Assembly: GCA_902761625.1 (NCBI GenBank)
Contig: CACWLH010000014.1
Span: forward strand, 1-64,000
Length of the DNA: 64,000 nt
Source: an uncultured Erysipelotrichaceae bacterium
GTDB taxonomy: Bacteria > Bacillota_I > Bacilli_A > Erysipelotrichales > Erysipelotrichaceae
Direction: 5' to 3'
Part shown: piece after piece, positions 52,363 to 62,027 of the stretch
Numbering within the stretch: position 1 is the stretch's first letter
Layout: each line of letters begins with the position of its first letter
Position numbers and translations under genes: made by a program
The notes under the pieces: generated by a model
Database searches by the model: none
What the model saw: only the letters and a program-made list of their open reading frames with translations
Told to the model about the DNA's origin: nothing

Positions 52363-52412
52363 TTTCTTTCCCCCTTTAATCGTTTTGTTGTCAGAATCAG
52401 ATATCGATTTCT

Positions 52413-52444
52413 ATCATACCATATTATATTACCACACAAGTCAA
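52413..52444 (-). promoter_or_regulatory. Promoter of the lipoprotein gene at 51958
   Basis: TGGTATGAT (extended -10, plus-strand 52413-52421) with TTGACT at 52439-52444 on the minus strand. The spacer is 20 bases, longer than ideal, and another TATAAT lies between, so the exact start is uncertain. Confidence 0.4.
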
Positions 52445-52507
52445 TAAGTCATGCTTATAACGGATCGGCCGGCCTTAAAGCCGTGCATTGAACCGTCTGT
52501 ACAGCAA

Positions 52508-53134
52508 TCAGTCAAATCTCACGCCGTAGCTTGTTCCGTTGCCTGCGATCCAGCGGTCATCGCCGATCCGGTACCACGTAAAGCCATCCGCATTGACTTC
52601 CTCATATACGGTTACTGATGTGCCGTCGGTGATCCGCTCGCCGGAATCTTCTGCACTCAGGCCTGCGCCGGTTCTGACCTTGATCCGGTAGATCGTGCCG
52701 TCCGAATTGATGAATGCTCTTCCGGTGCGCGGGGAATCAGATTTGTTATTTGATGCTGAGCTGCTGTTTCCGGAGTTGCTTTCCGAGCTGGAAGCTTCCT
52801 TTGCTTTGTTCGGATCTTTATAGAATACTGCTTTGTCGCCGCCTAAAGATACTTCCAGACGATCTTCCGTGACCGATTCGAGATTGACGATTTCAGACTC
52901 TCCGTAATAGTTTGTCATTCTGATCTGATTGCCGTTGACGAGATCCCATGATCCGGTTCCATACTCATTCTGAATGATGCATGATCCGTCGTTGTTGAAC
53001 AAAAACGAGGGCTGGCCGTTGTCAAAATACCACTGCCCGCATAACTTATCACGGGTGCTGGCGGGTTTTGAACAGCCGCAGATCAATGTCACCAGAAGCA
53101 ATACCAGAAATGATTTTGAAAACAATTTACGCAT
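52508..53134 (-). CDS. Lipoprotein with lipocalin-like and SH3-type domains
   Basis: A 208-residue lipoprotein (lipobox Leu-Ile-Cys-Gly-Cys). Residues 28-105 are lipocalin-like (LCGQWYFDNGQPSFLFNNDG), followed by a Ser/Asn-rich linker and a C-terminal bacterial SH3-like module (YRIKVRTGAGLSAEDSGERI, WYRIGDDRWIAG) that often binds cell wall. The start is ATG 53134 with GAGGAAGG; the longer frame to 53185 is not needed. It is the outermost of the three related small proteins. Confidence 0.75.
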   Translation of the reverse strand: MRKLFSKSFLVLLLVTLICGCSKPASTRDKLCGQWYFDNGQPSFLFNNDGSCIIQNEYGTGSWDLVNGNQIRMTNYYGESEIVNLESVTEDRLEVSLGGDKAVFYKDPNKAKEASSSESNSGNSSSASNNKSDSPRTGRAFINSDGTIYRIKVRTGAGLSAEDSGERITDGTSVTVYEEVNADGFTWYRIGDDRWIAGNGTSYGVRFD

Positions 53135-53230
53135 TTTTCCTTCCTCTTTTCTCTTTACGTATAAATTATCTCCGATGAGAACCATGTCTTTTTTTCTGAT
53201 TTACTGTTCAAGCGGACTGACCGATGCGGC

Positions 53231-53267
53231 AAGGTGACTGCGTCTATAATGCCGGCGCAGTCACCTT
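53231..53267. terminator. Perfect 12-base-arm hairpin after the subtilase gene
   Basis: AAGGTGACTGCG and CGCAGTCACCTT pair perfectly around a 13-base loop, 70 bases past the subtilase stop on the minus strand. No T-run follows, so it may be a factor-dependent or processing hairpin rather than a classic terminator. It lies in the 202-base spacer 53135-53336. Confidence 0.5.
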
Positions 53268-53336
53268 CCATAACAGATTATGCTTATCTGCAGATCATGC
53301 AGATACAGCATTTTAATGAATCAGATTTGCCCTGTT

Positions 53337-56300
53337 TTATTCAGCGCTGTGTCTGAGTCTGGTGATAAATACAATTGCTGCGAGAGTAAGGAATCCTCCC
53401 ATTACCCATGCCCAGTTGAAACCGTCGCGGGCAGAAGTATCCGAAGTATCGGGTGAAGTCTTGCCGGATGAAGGTGCCGGTTCAGCTTTTTTCGTTTCGG
53501 AAACCGTGAACTGTGTGACTACCTTCTGGCCTGTTGAGTACTCTGTTGTCAATGTATGAGTACCTACAGAAAGTGTCGCAAGATATTCATCTTTCAGAAT
53601 AATGACAGTACTGCCTTCAACAGCGATGTAGTTGTCTTTGCTGATTTCAACATCATCGACATAAACCTTTGTAAAGATAGGGAACGGACCTGTGACTTTA
53701 AATCTGAGATCAGATCTGTTATTTCTGTCAAAGTTGGAGTTCATGCCTTCAGTGTAGACATAATCCGCCAGTTTGAATACAGCTTTGATATCCATGTCAC
53801 CGGTAACCGTCAAAGTCAGCTCGTTATTCACGTTGACTGTTCTTGTCTGACCGTTGACTGAGACTGTATCAATCACATAACCGAGTTCCGGTTCAACTGT
53901 GACAGTCACTGACTCGCCATATGCGGCTTCATCGGCGGAAACAGTCACACTGCCGCCTTCATTGGACACTGCTTCAATCTGATAAATAATTGCCTTATAA
54001 ACAACTGATACAGAAGTTTCGCCTTCAACTGTGAATGTGATTGTTCCGTCTTCCGCAACGGTGACTTCCGTGCCGTTAACCAGAACCTTGTCAATTTCAT
54101 AACCTTCATCCGGAACAACCTTAAGCGTGATTGTTTCAGCTTCATTCCGGAGCATTTCACCGCTGACAGAAGAACCGTTTTCAGCGACTTTGCCATGCTC
54201 TCCGGCATCAATGGTCACTTTATGCTGAATATGTTCAAATGTCACTTTGACCGCTGTAACAGGGCTGACAACTTCAATGCTGTAGTTCCCATCTTCCGTC
54301 AGTTCAATTGCTTCGTCATTGACGGTAACAGACTTGAGGATATAGTGTTCATCAGGAACAGCTGTGAATGTGAAGATTTCTCCTTCCGCATATTCAGCCG
54401 GCTCTTTCATTTCAGTTGTGACTGTGCCTCCCTCGTTATACTCAAGTGTGACATTGCCCATGATCTGAACGAAGGAAACTTCAAACCTGAGATCTTCAAC
54501 CGCATTAACTGTATAAGTGCCGTTTTCATCAAGTTCGACCTCTTCCCCATTGAGCGTTACAGTACCAACCTCGTAATGCTCAACCGGTGTCACTGTGAAT
54601 GTGACAGGAGTGTTGTAGTCAACCGGCGATTCCTGATCAACTGTAATTGTGCCGCATTCAGCAGGTGTTGCGACTGTTTCAATGTTGAACTGCTTGATCT
54701 TAAAGGCTGCCTCAAGCATTGTATTGTTTTCAATCTTGACATCGACCATGCCGTCAATCAGATCATCTGTGATATCAGAACTCTCTACAGACTCTTCATT
54801 GACAGAGTAGTCAGGATTGAACTTATATGTGCTCTTGATCAGCTTTTCCAGGTCATACCCTTCATCAGGCTTCACCTCAAATGTGGTTCTGAGCAGATTC
54901 GGAACTGCCCAGTCGTTTTCCGCAATCTCTTCCGCATGATCAAGCCATTCTCCGATTCCGGTGATTGTTCCGCTTCCTTCGCTGACCTTTGCAGTCAGTT
55001 CCATTGAAGGATAGAAGGCATAGTAGCTCTCATTTCCCGCATAGTCACCTGCGAACAGGATAGCCACTTCAGGCATCTCAAATGTCGAGAGATCAAATAC
55101 CGCAGTGTATCTTCCTGTTTCTTCTTCAAGCTGCGGAACCACACCGTCAACGACTTCATTTCCATTTCTGTCTAAAATGGTCGTATATGCCACGAAGTTA
55201 TTATCTGATACATAGAGCTTCAGCACTTCGTTTCCGTTTTCATCGGTATCAAAGACTGCTTCCTCAATTTCAGGCTTTGTATCATCAACCTTGAACTGCT
55301 GGGTAAGATATGCTCCTTCACCAAGTACGCCTGAATTCATCAGATCAGTCAGATATTTAGACGTCAGCTCACTGTCAGGTGTGTTGATTGTGTAATATTC
55401 AGGAACAGCAACTGTTCCGATTGTGAATACATCATCTTCATTCAGACCGAGTTCCTCCGCTGTTTTTCTGATATCAGACTCAAACCAGAAATCGAGATAA
55501 CCTTCAGCATTAATATCCACCCAGAAACCATTGTTGGCACTGTAAAAGACAGCAGGTTTATTCAGATACGGTTCACTCACCCAGATGATTTCACCGGCCT
55601 CATTCTTTGCAAATGTTGCCAGCATACTTGCATTGCGGATGGTTCGCGGCATGCCGGATTCAATTCGTTTTTTCGAATTGATTGCTTCTCTTCCATACGG
55701 GATACCGGTTTCTTCCACCACATACGGATTGATCATATAAAGGTAATCATCATCATCCGGATCGGGGACGAGATTGCCTTCATCATCATATTCCACCACT
55801 TCGTCATGCCCATCATCGATGGTGAGAGAATTACAATAATAATTGCCTCTGAAATACTGTGTAAAGATATCATAGCTGTACGGAACCTCTTCATCGTCTC
55901 TGTTGTAATAAATTCCGTTATACAGACTGTCAATGAAACTGCCTCTGTCATACATCGAAGCATCTGACCAGTTGCCGCAGAAACCGAGAACCGGAATTGA
56001 ATAAAGCACATCAGCCGGTGTGTAATCCGTTTCATCGTAATCCGTTGTCGCAACGTATGTGTAACCTTCCACATAGAAGCCGTTCGGGTAGTTTTCACTC
56101 AAAGCTGCAGCATCTGCAGACGCATCCACTGCAACCGTAACTTTTGTACTGCCGTTAGGCGCAAGTGTCAGGCTGTCAGCTTCATTGCCATCAACCGTGT
56201 ATGTGACCTCAGGAGTAAGATAATCCGTATCAGTGAGTGCAAATACAGTTTCACCATATGGATAAGCATACTGTGTGAAGAAATCAGAGACCAGCCTATA

Positions 56301-58661
56301 ATGCAGTTCTTCATCCGTCATATTATTGACCGTGAACGAATAGGTATAACGGCCGTTTTCGTCAGCGCCGACTTCAGCCTTGACCTTACCGTCAGAAGCA
56401 CCAGTTGTGGAACCCTCATCCATGAGGATATATGCTTTTGCGGCGATTGCATCGGCCACATTGGCAAGTCCGGCTCCCTGCTTGAGGACGCTGTAATAAT
56501 ATCCGGCACCATATTCCTCATACCAGTCTTCATACATCGGTTCAGCGGTTGCCATCAGCAGACTCTGAATCAGAACTCTCGGAGACTGTCCGGTCTTTTT
56601 GTCCAGTCCGGTTTCACGGATGTACTGGCCCAGAACAGCAGCCATACCGGCAATCTGCGGTGCCGCCATGGATGTGCCTGACATATTCTCATAACCCTGT
56701 CCGCCTGCCTGCGCGCCGTTGACTGAGTAGATATTTCCGCCAGGTGCTGTAATTTCCGGTTTCAGCTGAAGCGATCCCGGAACACCCCATGAACTGAAAT
56801 CACTCATTGTATAAAGATCAGTGTCCAGGTTGGAATCATCAACCATAACACTATCAGATACAGTCAGAACACCTTCATAATATGTTTGTCCGCCGGCAGT
56901 TTTCTGTTCACCGCTTGCAAAGAGCATCGCGCCATCTGCCTGAGTCAATGAAACGGCAGGAATGGTCGTCTCAATGCCCGTCAGATTCATGGCAATCGTG
57001 CCTGCCTGGTTATTGACAATAATCACACCGGCAGCGCCATTTGCCGCAGCAGCGTTTACTTTTTCGTAGAAACTGGATTGACCTCTGTAACATACAGCGA
57101 TCTTTCCGGCAAGAACATCCTTCAGAGCACCGAACTGTTCTTCGGTTCCTATACCATCGATTGCAATATAGCTCTGATCTCCGGCCAATGTCATAAATCT
57201 GTCATTGCCATAGCCTTCTGTTTCGGTATAGAAAAATGAATTCCCGTCAACAGTAATATACATTCCGGTAAAACCGGTATTATCAACTGAAGCAACGGTA
57301 AATGAATTCGTATAAGATCCGGGACTTCCGCCTGTCATATAACTGACATCGTCGGAGTACATCTGTGTGTACAGCCATGCATTATCCGCAAAAGCTCCGT
57401 TGTTGCCCATTGAGATGGATACGACAGCACCGTGTTCTGTCAGACTGTCCATAATCTCTTCATATATATAATTGATTTCATGAGAGAAACCGGCAGAACT
57501 GGAGCCGAGAGAAAGGTTGATGGAATCCGCGCCAAGAATAATAGCATCCTCAATGGCAGCCATATAATCACTGTCATATGCGCCTGTAGCCTTATCAGGA
57601 TCTGTTTCTCCATAGCCGCCGAATACTTTCATAACAAGCAGCTGAGCATCCGGTGCGACACCCTGTACATAAACATTTTCAAGCGCATTTGCATAACCGC
57701 CGTTTCCGTCAGGAATATACTTGTTTGCGGCCGCAATGCCTTCAACATGGGAACCATGTTCACCGCTCGGATCATGGTCATGGTCAACCACATTATAATA
57801 ATCAGGATCATCCACATAGTTGAATGCGAAAGGAATTTTGGATGAAAGATAGACGCCATCCGCTGTAAGATCTGTTCTGTAATTGATCTTGGCATTCAGC
57901 TGATCGATCACTGCCGCAATATCTTCCTGATCAAGCAGATCAAATGTTTCATCATACTGGCTCAGAGAGTATTCAAATGCACCTGCGTCGAATGACTGGT
58001 GATCCGTATCGATACCGGTATCGATTACGGCAACTTTTGAACCGGCACCTGTATAGCCTTCCGCCCACGCAGCTGTCGATCCGATCATCGTGTCAGATGT
58101 TGACATCATCGGGTCAGTATCATGAACTTCTGTCACAGGCACATCATATTTGGTTTCGATAACAACATCTGAAACTCCCGGCAGCTGCGCAATCTGACCG
58201 ATTTTGCCGAACTCGACATTCGCAGAAATCAGATTTGCCGCAAGTGTCAGATTCCAGACAACGTCAAGCTGATCGACGCCATCAACATTCTGTTCAATTT
58301 CCTGGACTACCGCCTGCTGGTCAGCCTGAAGTTCCTGACGGTAAGCTTCCGCCTGGGCGTTATCGCTGATTCCGTCCACATCAAAGCCGCTGGCAATGGT
58401 TGAATCCTTGTCAAGAATGATTGAAACACGAACCACTTCGCTATCTTCAATGCCATAATCCCGGTTGATTTCTGTACCCGGGGTGTGACCGCTGCGGTTA
58501 AAACTGATGGAATCCCCGTCAATCTCTTCCATTCGCCAACCGAATTCAGAAGCTTCTTCCGGGCTGTCATCCTCTGCAAACACGGTTGCCTGTGAATTCA
58601 TCACAAGAGCCAGTGCCATCAGGACAGAAGACAGTTTTTTTGCAAAAGCCGATTTTTGCAT
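53337..58661 (-). CDS. Giant surface subtilase (S8, C5a-peptidase/lactocepin-like)
   Basis: A 1774-residue secreted protease. A signal peptide (1-29) and propeptide come first, then the S8 domain with Asp214 (AVIDTGIDTD), His302 (EHGSHVEG), the oxyanion Asn near 420 (SMGNNG) and Ser664 (SGTSMAAPQ), split by a PA domain (about 500-600). C5a-peptidase-type beta domains follow, then about five InlB-like bacterial repeats (about 1300-1640), a linker with SPDTSD and a C-terminal membrane helix with basic tail. The anchor lacks a standard LPXTG. The ribosome site is AAGGAAGGGG. All catalytic residues are present. Confidence 0.93.
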   Translation of the reverse strand: MQKSAFAKKLSSVLMALALVMNSQATVFAEDDSPEEASEFGWRMEEIDGDSISFNRSGHTPGTEINRDYGIEDSEVVRVSIILDKDSTIASGFDVDGISDNAQAEAYRQELQADQQAVVQEIEQNVDGVDQLDVVWNLTLAANLISANVEFGKIGQIAQLPGVSDVVIETKYDVPVTEVHDTDPMMSTSDTMIGSTAAWAEGYTGAGSKVAVIDTGIDTDHQSFDAGAFEYSLSQYDETFDLLDQEDIAAVIDQLNAKINYRTDLTADGVYLSSKIPFAFNYVDDPDYYNVVDHDHDPSGEHGSHVEGIAAANKYIPDGNGGYANALENVYVQGVAPDAQLLVMKVFGGYGETDPDKATGAYDSDYMAAIEDAIILGADSINLSLGSSSAGFSHEINYIYEEIMDSLTEHGAVVSISMGNNGAFADNAWLYTQMYSDDVSYMTGGSPGSYTNSFTVASVDNTGFTGMYITVDGNSFFYTETEGYGNDRFMTLAGDQSYIAIDGIGTEEQFGALKDVLAGKIAVCYRGQSSFYEKVNAAAANGAAGVIIVNNQAGTIAMNLTGIETTIPAVSLTQADGAMLFASGEQKTAGGQTYYEGVLTVSDSVMVDDSNLDTDLYTMSDFSSWGVPGSLQLKPEITAPGGNIYSVNGAQAGGQGYENMSGTSMAAPQIAGMAAVLGQYIRETGLDKKTGQSPRVLIQSLLMATAEPMYEDWYEEYGAGYYYSVLKQGAGLANVADAIAAKAYILMDEGSTTGASDGKVKAEVGADENGRYTYSFTVNNMTDEELHYRLVSDFFTQYAYPYGETVFALTDTDYLTPEVTYTVDGNEADSLTLAPNGSTKVTVAVDASADAAALSENYPNGFYVEGYTYVATTDYDETDYTPADVLYSIPVLGFCGNWSDASMYDRGSFIDSLYNGIYYNRDDEEVPYSYDIFTQYFRGNYYCNSLTIDDGHDEVVEYDDEGNLVPDPDDDDYLYMINPYVVEETGIPYGREAINSKKRIESGMPRTIRNASMLATFAKNEAGEIIWVSEPYLNKPAVFYSANNGFWVDINAEGYLDFWFESDIRKTAEELGLNEDDVFTIGTVAVPEYYTINTPDSELTSKYLTDLMNSGVLGEGAYLTQQFKVDDTKPEIEEAVFDTDENGNEVLKLYVSDNNFVAYTTILDRNGNEVVDGVVPQLEEETGRYTAVFDLSTFEMPEVAILFAGDYAGNESYYAFYPSMELTAKVSEGSGTITGIGEWLDHAEEIAENDWAVPNLLRTTFEVKPDEGYDLEKLIKSTYKFNPDYSVNEESVESSDITDDLIDGMVDVKIENNTMLEAAFKIKQFNIETVATPAECGTITVDQESPVDYNTPVTFTVTPVEHYEVGTVTLNGEEVELDENGTYTVNAVEDLRFEVSFVQIMGNVTLEYNEGGTVTTEMKEPAEYAEGEIFTFTAVPDEHYILKSVTVNDEAIELTEDGNYSIEVVSPVTAVKVTFEHIQHKVTIDAGEHGKVAENGSSVSGEMLRNEAETITLKVVPDEGYEIDKVLVNGTEVTVAEDGTITFTVEGETSVSVVYKAIIYQIEAVSNEGGSVTVSADEAAYGESVTVTVEPELGYVIDTVSVNGQTRTVNVNNELTLTVTGDMDIKAVFKLADYVYTEGMNSNFDRNNRSDLRFKVTGPFPIFTKVYVDDVEISKDNYIAVEGSTVIILKDEYLATLSVGTHTLTTEYSTGQKVVTQFTVSETKKAEPAPSSGKTSPDTSDTSARDGFNWAWVMGGFLTLAAIVFITRLRHSAE

Positions 58662-58697
58662 AAGAATATATCCCCTTCCTTAATACTTATAAACTGA

Positions 58698-58703
58698 ATT
58701 ATA
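58698..58703 (-). promoter_or_regulatory. -10 box of the subtilase gene
   Basis: A perfect TATAAT on the minus strand 36 bases before the start codon. No strong -35 match. The 103-base spacer is shared with the divergent small gene at 58765. Confidence 0.45.
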
Positions 58704-58764
58704 CATCTTAATCTTTCCATTTTTTCTGTAAATAATTTACATTTGCGGGTAATATTATGCATGT

Positions 58765-59160
58765 ATGATCAAAATGATTTCACAAATGAAAAAGCACATC
58801 ATTTATAATGATCTTTCACAAGAAGAGCTGGCATTGTTAAGCAATTATAATGAGACCGAGCAGCTCCGGCTTTTTTCTGCGATTCAGGCTGTTAAAGAGA
58901 CTGCAGTTCTATCCGGAATGGTTCCAAATACAGAAGCAGTCACAGTTTACATTGACAAAAACGGACACTTCCGGCTACGCGAGTATCCTGATTTATACTT
59001 TGGCGTGACCTTTGACAGGCAATATATCATTGTCTCAGACGACAAAAGTGCCAATGTCCTAAAAGGCAAAAGAATCCGGATCTCAAAGAATGAACTTCCA
59101 GCATTTGAGCGACGCAGCAGAAGGGTCATTCCGGTTCCGGATATGAGAAAGAAAAAATAG
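58765..59160 (+). CDS. Small protein of unknown function
   Basis: A 131-residue soluble protein with no signal or membrane segment. The first half is helical (LSQEELALLSNYNETEQLRL), the second half beta-rich (VTVYIDKNGHFRLREYPDLY, YIIVSDDKSANVL), ending in a very basic tail. I do not recognise the family. Starts at 58765 or 58786 (MKKHIIYND) are both possible; neither has a strong ribosome site. It is divergent from the subtilase and convergent with the LuxR-type regulator. Confidence 0.6.
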   Translation: MIKMISQMKKHIIYNDLSQEELALLSNYNETEQLRLFSAIQAVKETAVLSGMVPNTEAVTVYIDKNGHFRLREYPDLYFGVTFDRQYIIVSDDKSANVLKGKRIRISKNELPAFERRSRRVIPVPDMRKKK

Positions 59161-59185
59161 CATCTTGTTTCGGAGCAGGCCCACA

Positions 59186-59229
59186 GTGAAGCTCCTTACC
59201 CGATTTACGCAATATGAGCGGAGCTTCAC
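59186..59229. terminator. Hairpin between convergent genes
   Basis: Perfect ten-base arms GTGAAGCTCC and GGAGCTTCAC around a 24-base loop, between the small gene at 58765 and the regulator at 59303, which end towards each other. There is no clear T-run, so two-way termination is likely but not proven. Confidence 0.5.
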
Positions 59230-59302
59230 CCCATCTGAAAATGAAAACAGAAGCACTGTCTTTCGTCTGTTTGTCAAAAGACAATGCTCCGATGCTTTCA
59301 TT

Positions 59303-61669
59303 TCAGCCTTCAAGCGGACCGACGTCCGTAATGCCGAGCATGATCGCTCTTCTGACTGCCTCATTGCGGTTGGCTGCGCCCAGTTTGCGATAGATATTTT
59401 TATTGTGGAATTTGATGCCGGAATAGCTGATATCCAGCATCTTACAGATCTCATCCGCATTGAGCCCTTCGCATAACAGATGCAATACCCGCCGCTCGGT
59501 CCGGGTCAAGGGTTCTTTGAGCGATTCCACACATTGCAGGTAATTCGGATAATTCTCGGCCATCTGCTTTGCCAGTTTGAGCAGATGGTTATAGAAAGAT
59601 CTGCTGACCCGTGCGGTCTTCACGCTTTCAATCAGCGGCACCACGGCGATGCCATGATCCGCAATCAGATGATAGAAGCCAAGTTCATATGCCTTTTCCA
59701 TGACTTCGCTCATGATCTTTACATAATCCTGATTTTTGATGCGGTAATAACAGACTGCTTTATACAGCATTGCCTCATAGTAGGCATATGTGCGGTCATA
59801 CATTTCAAAGAAGGCAAGCAGTCTTTCGATCAGATCCAGAGCACTGTCAATTCTGCCCATGATCATATAAGCGAGCACCTTGCATAACATGATGCTGCGC
59901 TCAAAGAAGGTAAAACCAAGACCTTCGTCCGATGCGGTTTCCAGCCATGCGGCAACACTTTCACGGTTGGAATGAAGCTGATCCACCCAGCTGTACAATG
60001 CATCGATATTCTTCAACAGAACATCATTGCGCGCATCCACGACTTTTTTGCGGAAGGAATCCAGAAGCTCTTCCGCTCTGAGCAGATTGCCGCGGAACAG
60101 ATGCAGATGCACGCTGACACCGACGGATGCGAAACATGCCGCATAGCTTTCATCGCTGTCTGCGATCATATAGCCCCTTTCAAGCAGTCTGTGGATTTCA
60201 AAATCATCCAGCTCATCCCGTTCATAGGCCAGTTCCGCTTTGATGATATCCATGACACTTTTTGAAGCACGGCCGTTCATCAGATCCACGATTTTTGCGC
60301 ATATGCTCATCAGCTTTTCCTCATCCTTGCTCAGCTCGCACATATCAATCGAGCCGTGGATGATGGTCGGAGACATATCGATATATTCTCTCGGAATGCC
60401 GGGATGATAATCAACACATTCCGTGAGCAGATTGGTGAAGCGTTCCTCGATATTTTTATTTCCATGATGCGGCAGCATCATATCCAGAAACAGTATGCGT
60501 TTCTGCATGGCATCTCTGATCTTCGGATCTTCTTCCAGATCATGCAGATGTTTCAGATAATTGAACCAGTATTCCGCCTTGGCGGGATGAATCAGCAATG
60601 ATTCACTCATTGCCAGCGCAGATACAAGCGGCCAGGAAGCACGGATCTTTCCGGGATCCAGTGACACATAATAATCCAGCAGCGGACTGACCGATGCGGC
60701 ATTGACGCCATTGCGGGCAGTCTTTTCCAGCAGCTGATAATATTGTGTATCCGCATGTGCATTCTGATAGCACTGCAATGCCATCCTGAGATTGCCGCTG
60801 CGCTCATAATAGGCCGCAGCCAGGCACAGATTCCTGCGGTGTTTCTCATCATCCCAGAAGATATTTCTCTTATGGCGCAGATAATCAATATATGTGTCCA
60901 TCAGCTGCACACCAACGCTTGAGAACGTCACAATGAATGCATTCTTTTTTTGGATGGAATCCACGAGTGGGCGGCAGTCAAGGCCGTCATTGAGTTCTCT
61001 GGCCAGCTCATAACTGAAACTGGGATACCAGCTCATGGCAAGCAGGAATTCCTCCTCCTGCTTACTCAGTCTGCCCAGCAGCTCATTGTCCAGATAGGTA
61101 TGATAATTGATCCGTGCAAAGCTGTTGACTTCCTTGGAATATACACCGACGTCCTTCATGAAATATGCAATGCATGAAATGACCAGCGGATTGGATCTGG
61201 AATCCTCCATGACCTTGAGCATTTCCTTTTCGGACGCATTCACGCCCAGTTCTTCCATCAGCCGGAACACCTGTTCCTTGGACAGGCGGAAATCACGATG
61301 ATCCGCAAGCAGGATATTCTCATCCATTGATTTTGAAATCAGCCAGGCAGGACGGGGTGCACGCGACGTGAAAATGACATGCTTGTCAGATCTTGTCAGC
61401 ATATCCAGAACATATTTGCGGCTTGCCTCCTCTTCAAGATAGGAGACATTATCAAAAATCACTACCCTGGGTCTGATTTTGGACAGACTGGTTTTCTGTT
61501 CGATTCTCCCATCCGCGCAATCGATGGTCAGATGCGATATTCTCCGATAGAAATACTCAATCGCAGCGGTTTTTCCGCACCCGATCGGACCCGTGATATA
61601 CAGAGGACGATTATCTTCATCAGCCTGTGCAAGCAGATTCTGAATCATTCCTGTTTTAATATACTTCAC
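59303..61669 (-). CDS. MalT-like LuxR-family transcription regulator (LAL type)
   Basis: A 788-residue regulator. An N-terminal STAND/AAA ATPase has Walker A GPIGCGKT (27-34) and Walker B RVVIFDNV, a long helical TPR-like middle (about 280-710) serves for sensing, and a LuxR helix-turn-helix closes the chain (LTRTERRVLHLLCEGLNADE and IKFHNKNIYRKLGA). MalT-type proteins bind a small molecule and ATP before activating transcription. The start is GTG 61669 with GGGGGAAG. The target is not shown; the neighbouring subtilase and toxin genes are candidates. Confidence 0.9.
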   Translation of the reverse strand: MKYIKTGMIQNLLAQADEDNRPLYITGPIGCGKTAAIEYFYRRISHLTIDCADGRIEQKTSLSKIRPRVVIFDNVSYLEEEASRKYVLDMLTRSDKHVIFTSRAPRPAWLISKSMDENILLADHRDFRLSKEQVFRLMEELGVNASEKEMLKVMEDSRSNPLVISCIAYFMKDVGVYSKEVNSFARINYHTYLDNELLGRLSKQEEEFLLAMSWYPSFSYELARELNDGLDCRPLVDSIQKKNAFIVTFSSVGVQLMDTYIDYLRHKRNIFWDDEKHRRNLCLAAAYYERSGNLRMALQCYQNAHADTQYYQLLEKTARNGVNAASVSPLLDYYVSLDPGKIRASWPLVSALAMSESLLIHPAKAEYWFNYLKHLHDLEEDPKIRDAMQKRILFLDMMLPHHGNKNIEERFTNLLTECVDYHPGIPREYIDMSPTIIHGSIDMCELSKDEEKLMSICAKIVDLMNGRASKSVMDIIKAELAYERDELDDFEIHRLLERGYMIADSDESYAACFASVGVSVHLHLFRGNLLRAEELLDSFRKKVVDARNDVLLKNIDALYSWVDQLHSNRESVAAWLETASDEGLGFTFFERSIMLCKVLAYMIMGRIDSALDLIERLLAFFEMYDRTYAYYEAMLYKAVCYYRIKNQDYVKIMSEVMEKAYELGFYHLIADHGIAVVPLIESVKTARVSRSFYNHLLKLAKQMAENYPNYLQCVESLKEPLTRTERRVLHLLCEGLNADEICKMLDISYSGIKFHNKNIYRKLGAANRNEAVRRAIMLGITDVGPLEG

Positions 61670-61740
61670 AACTACTTCCCCCTTCGCAGTGTCAAGTTTG
61701 TTACGCAGGTGTTATCCAGGTAAAAAAACAATGCAACTGT

Positions 61741-61746
61741 ATTATA
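61741..61746 (-). promoter_or_regulatory. -10 box of the LuxR-type regulator gene
   Basis: TATAAT on the minus strand, 72 bases before the GTG start, with TTGGAC upstream at short spacing (14 bases). The leader between contains a T-rich stretch. Confidence 0.4.
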
Positions 61747-61940
61747 TAGAAAATGAACATGTCCAAATCCGTTTCACTCTATCCTTTTGGTGAGCATTGA
61801 TTATAATTCCTGTTTTTTTCTGAACATATTGGAAATATTGTCAATTATTTTCATAAAGTCATGCCTGCAATGATCATTCATATACAAACATCTCAGTTTT
61901 GTTGATATCCCATATCTGAAACGTTTCATTTCAGTTTTAT

Positions 61941-61979
61941 GAAAAGATGCCGAATTCCTTCCGAAATTTCAGCATCTTT
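61941..61979 (-). terminator. Terminator of the toxin gene
   Basis: On the minus strand AAAGATGC and GCATCTTT form an eight-base stem with a 21-base loop, followed by TTTTC. It lies about 50 bases after the toxin stop. Confidence 0.65.
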
Positions 61980-62027
61980 CCGTTTTTCCTTTTTAACCGA
62001 TTGCCAATTCTTCGATATGCAATGTCA

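Larger units (their letters stand above)
61670..62027. other. 358-base gene-free stretch between toxin and regulator
   Basis: It holds the terminator of the toxin gene and the promoter of the regulator gene, both minus strand. No coding frame with a ribosome site was found in the place where an immunity gene would be expected. Confidence 0.5.

Noticed and set aside
54195..55007. Plus-strand open frame of 270 codons opposite the subtilase repeats
   Set aside because: Antisense shadow created by the repeat-rich, biased codon use of the subtilase; high Cys and Phe content and no start signals.
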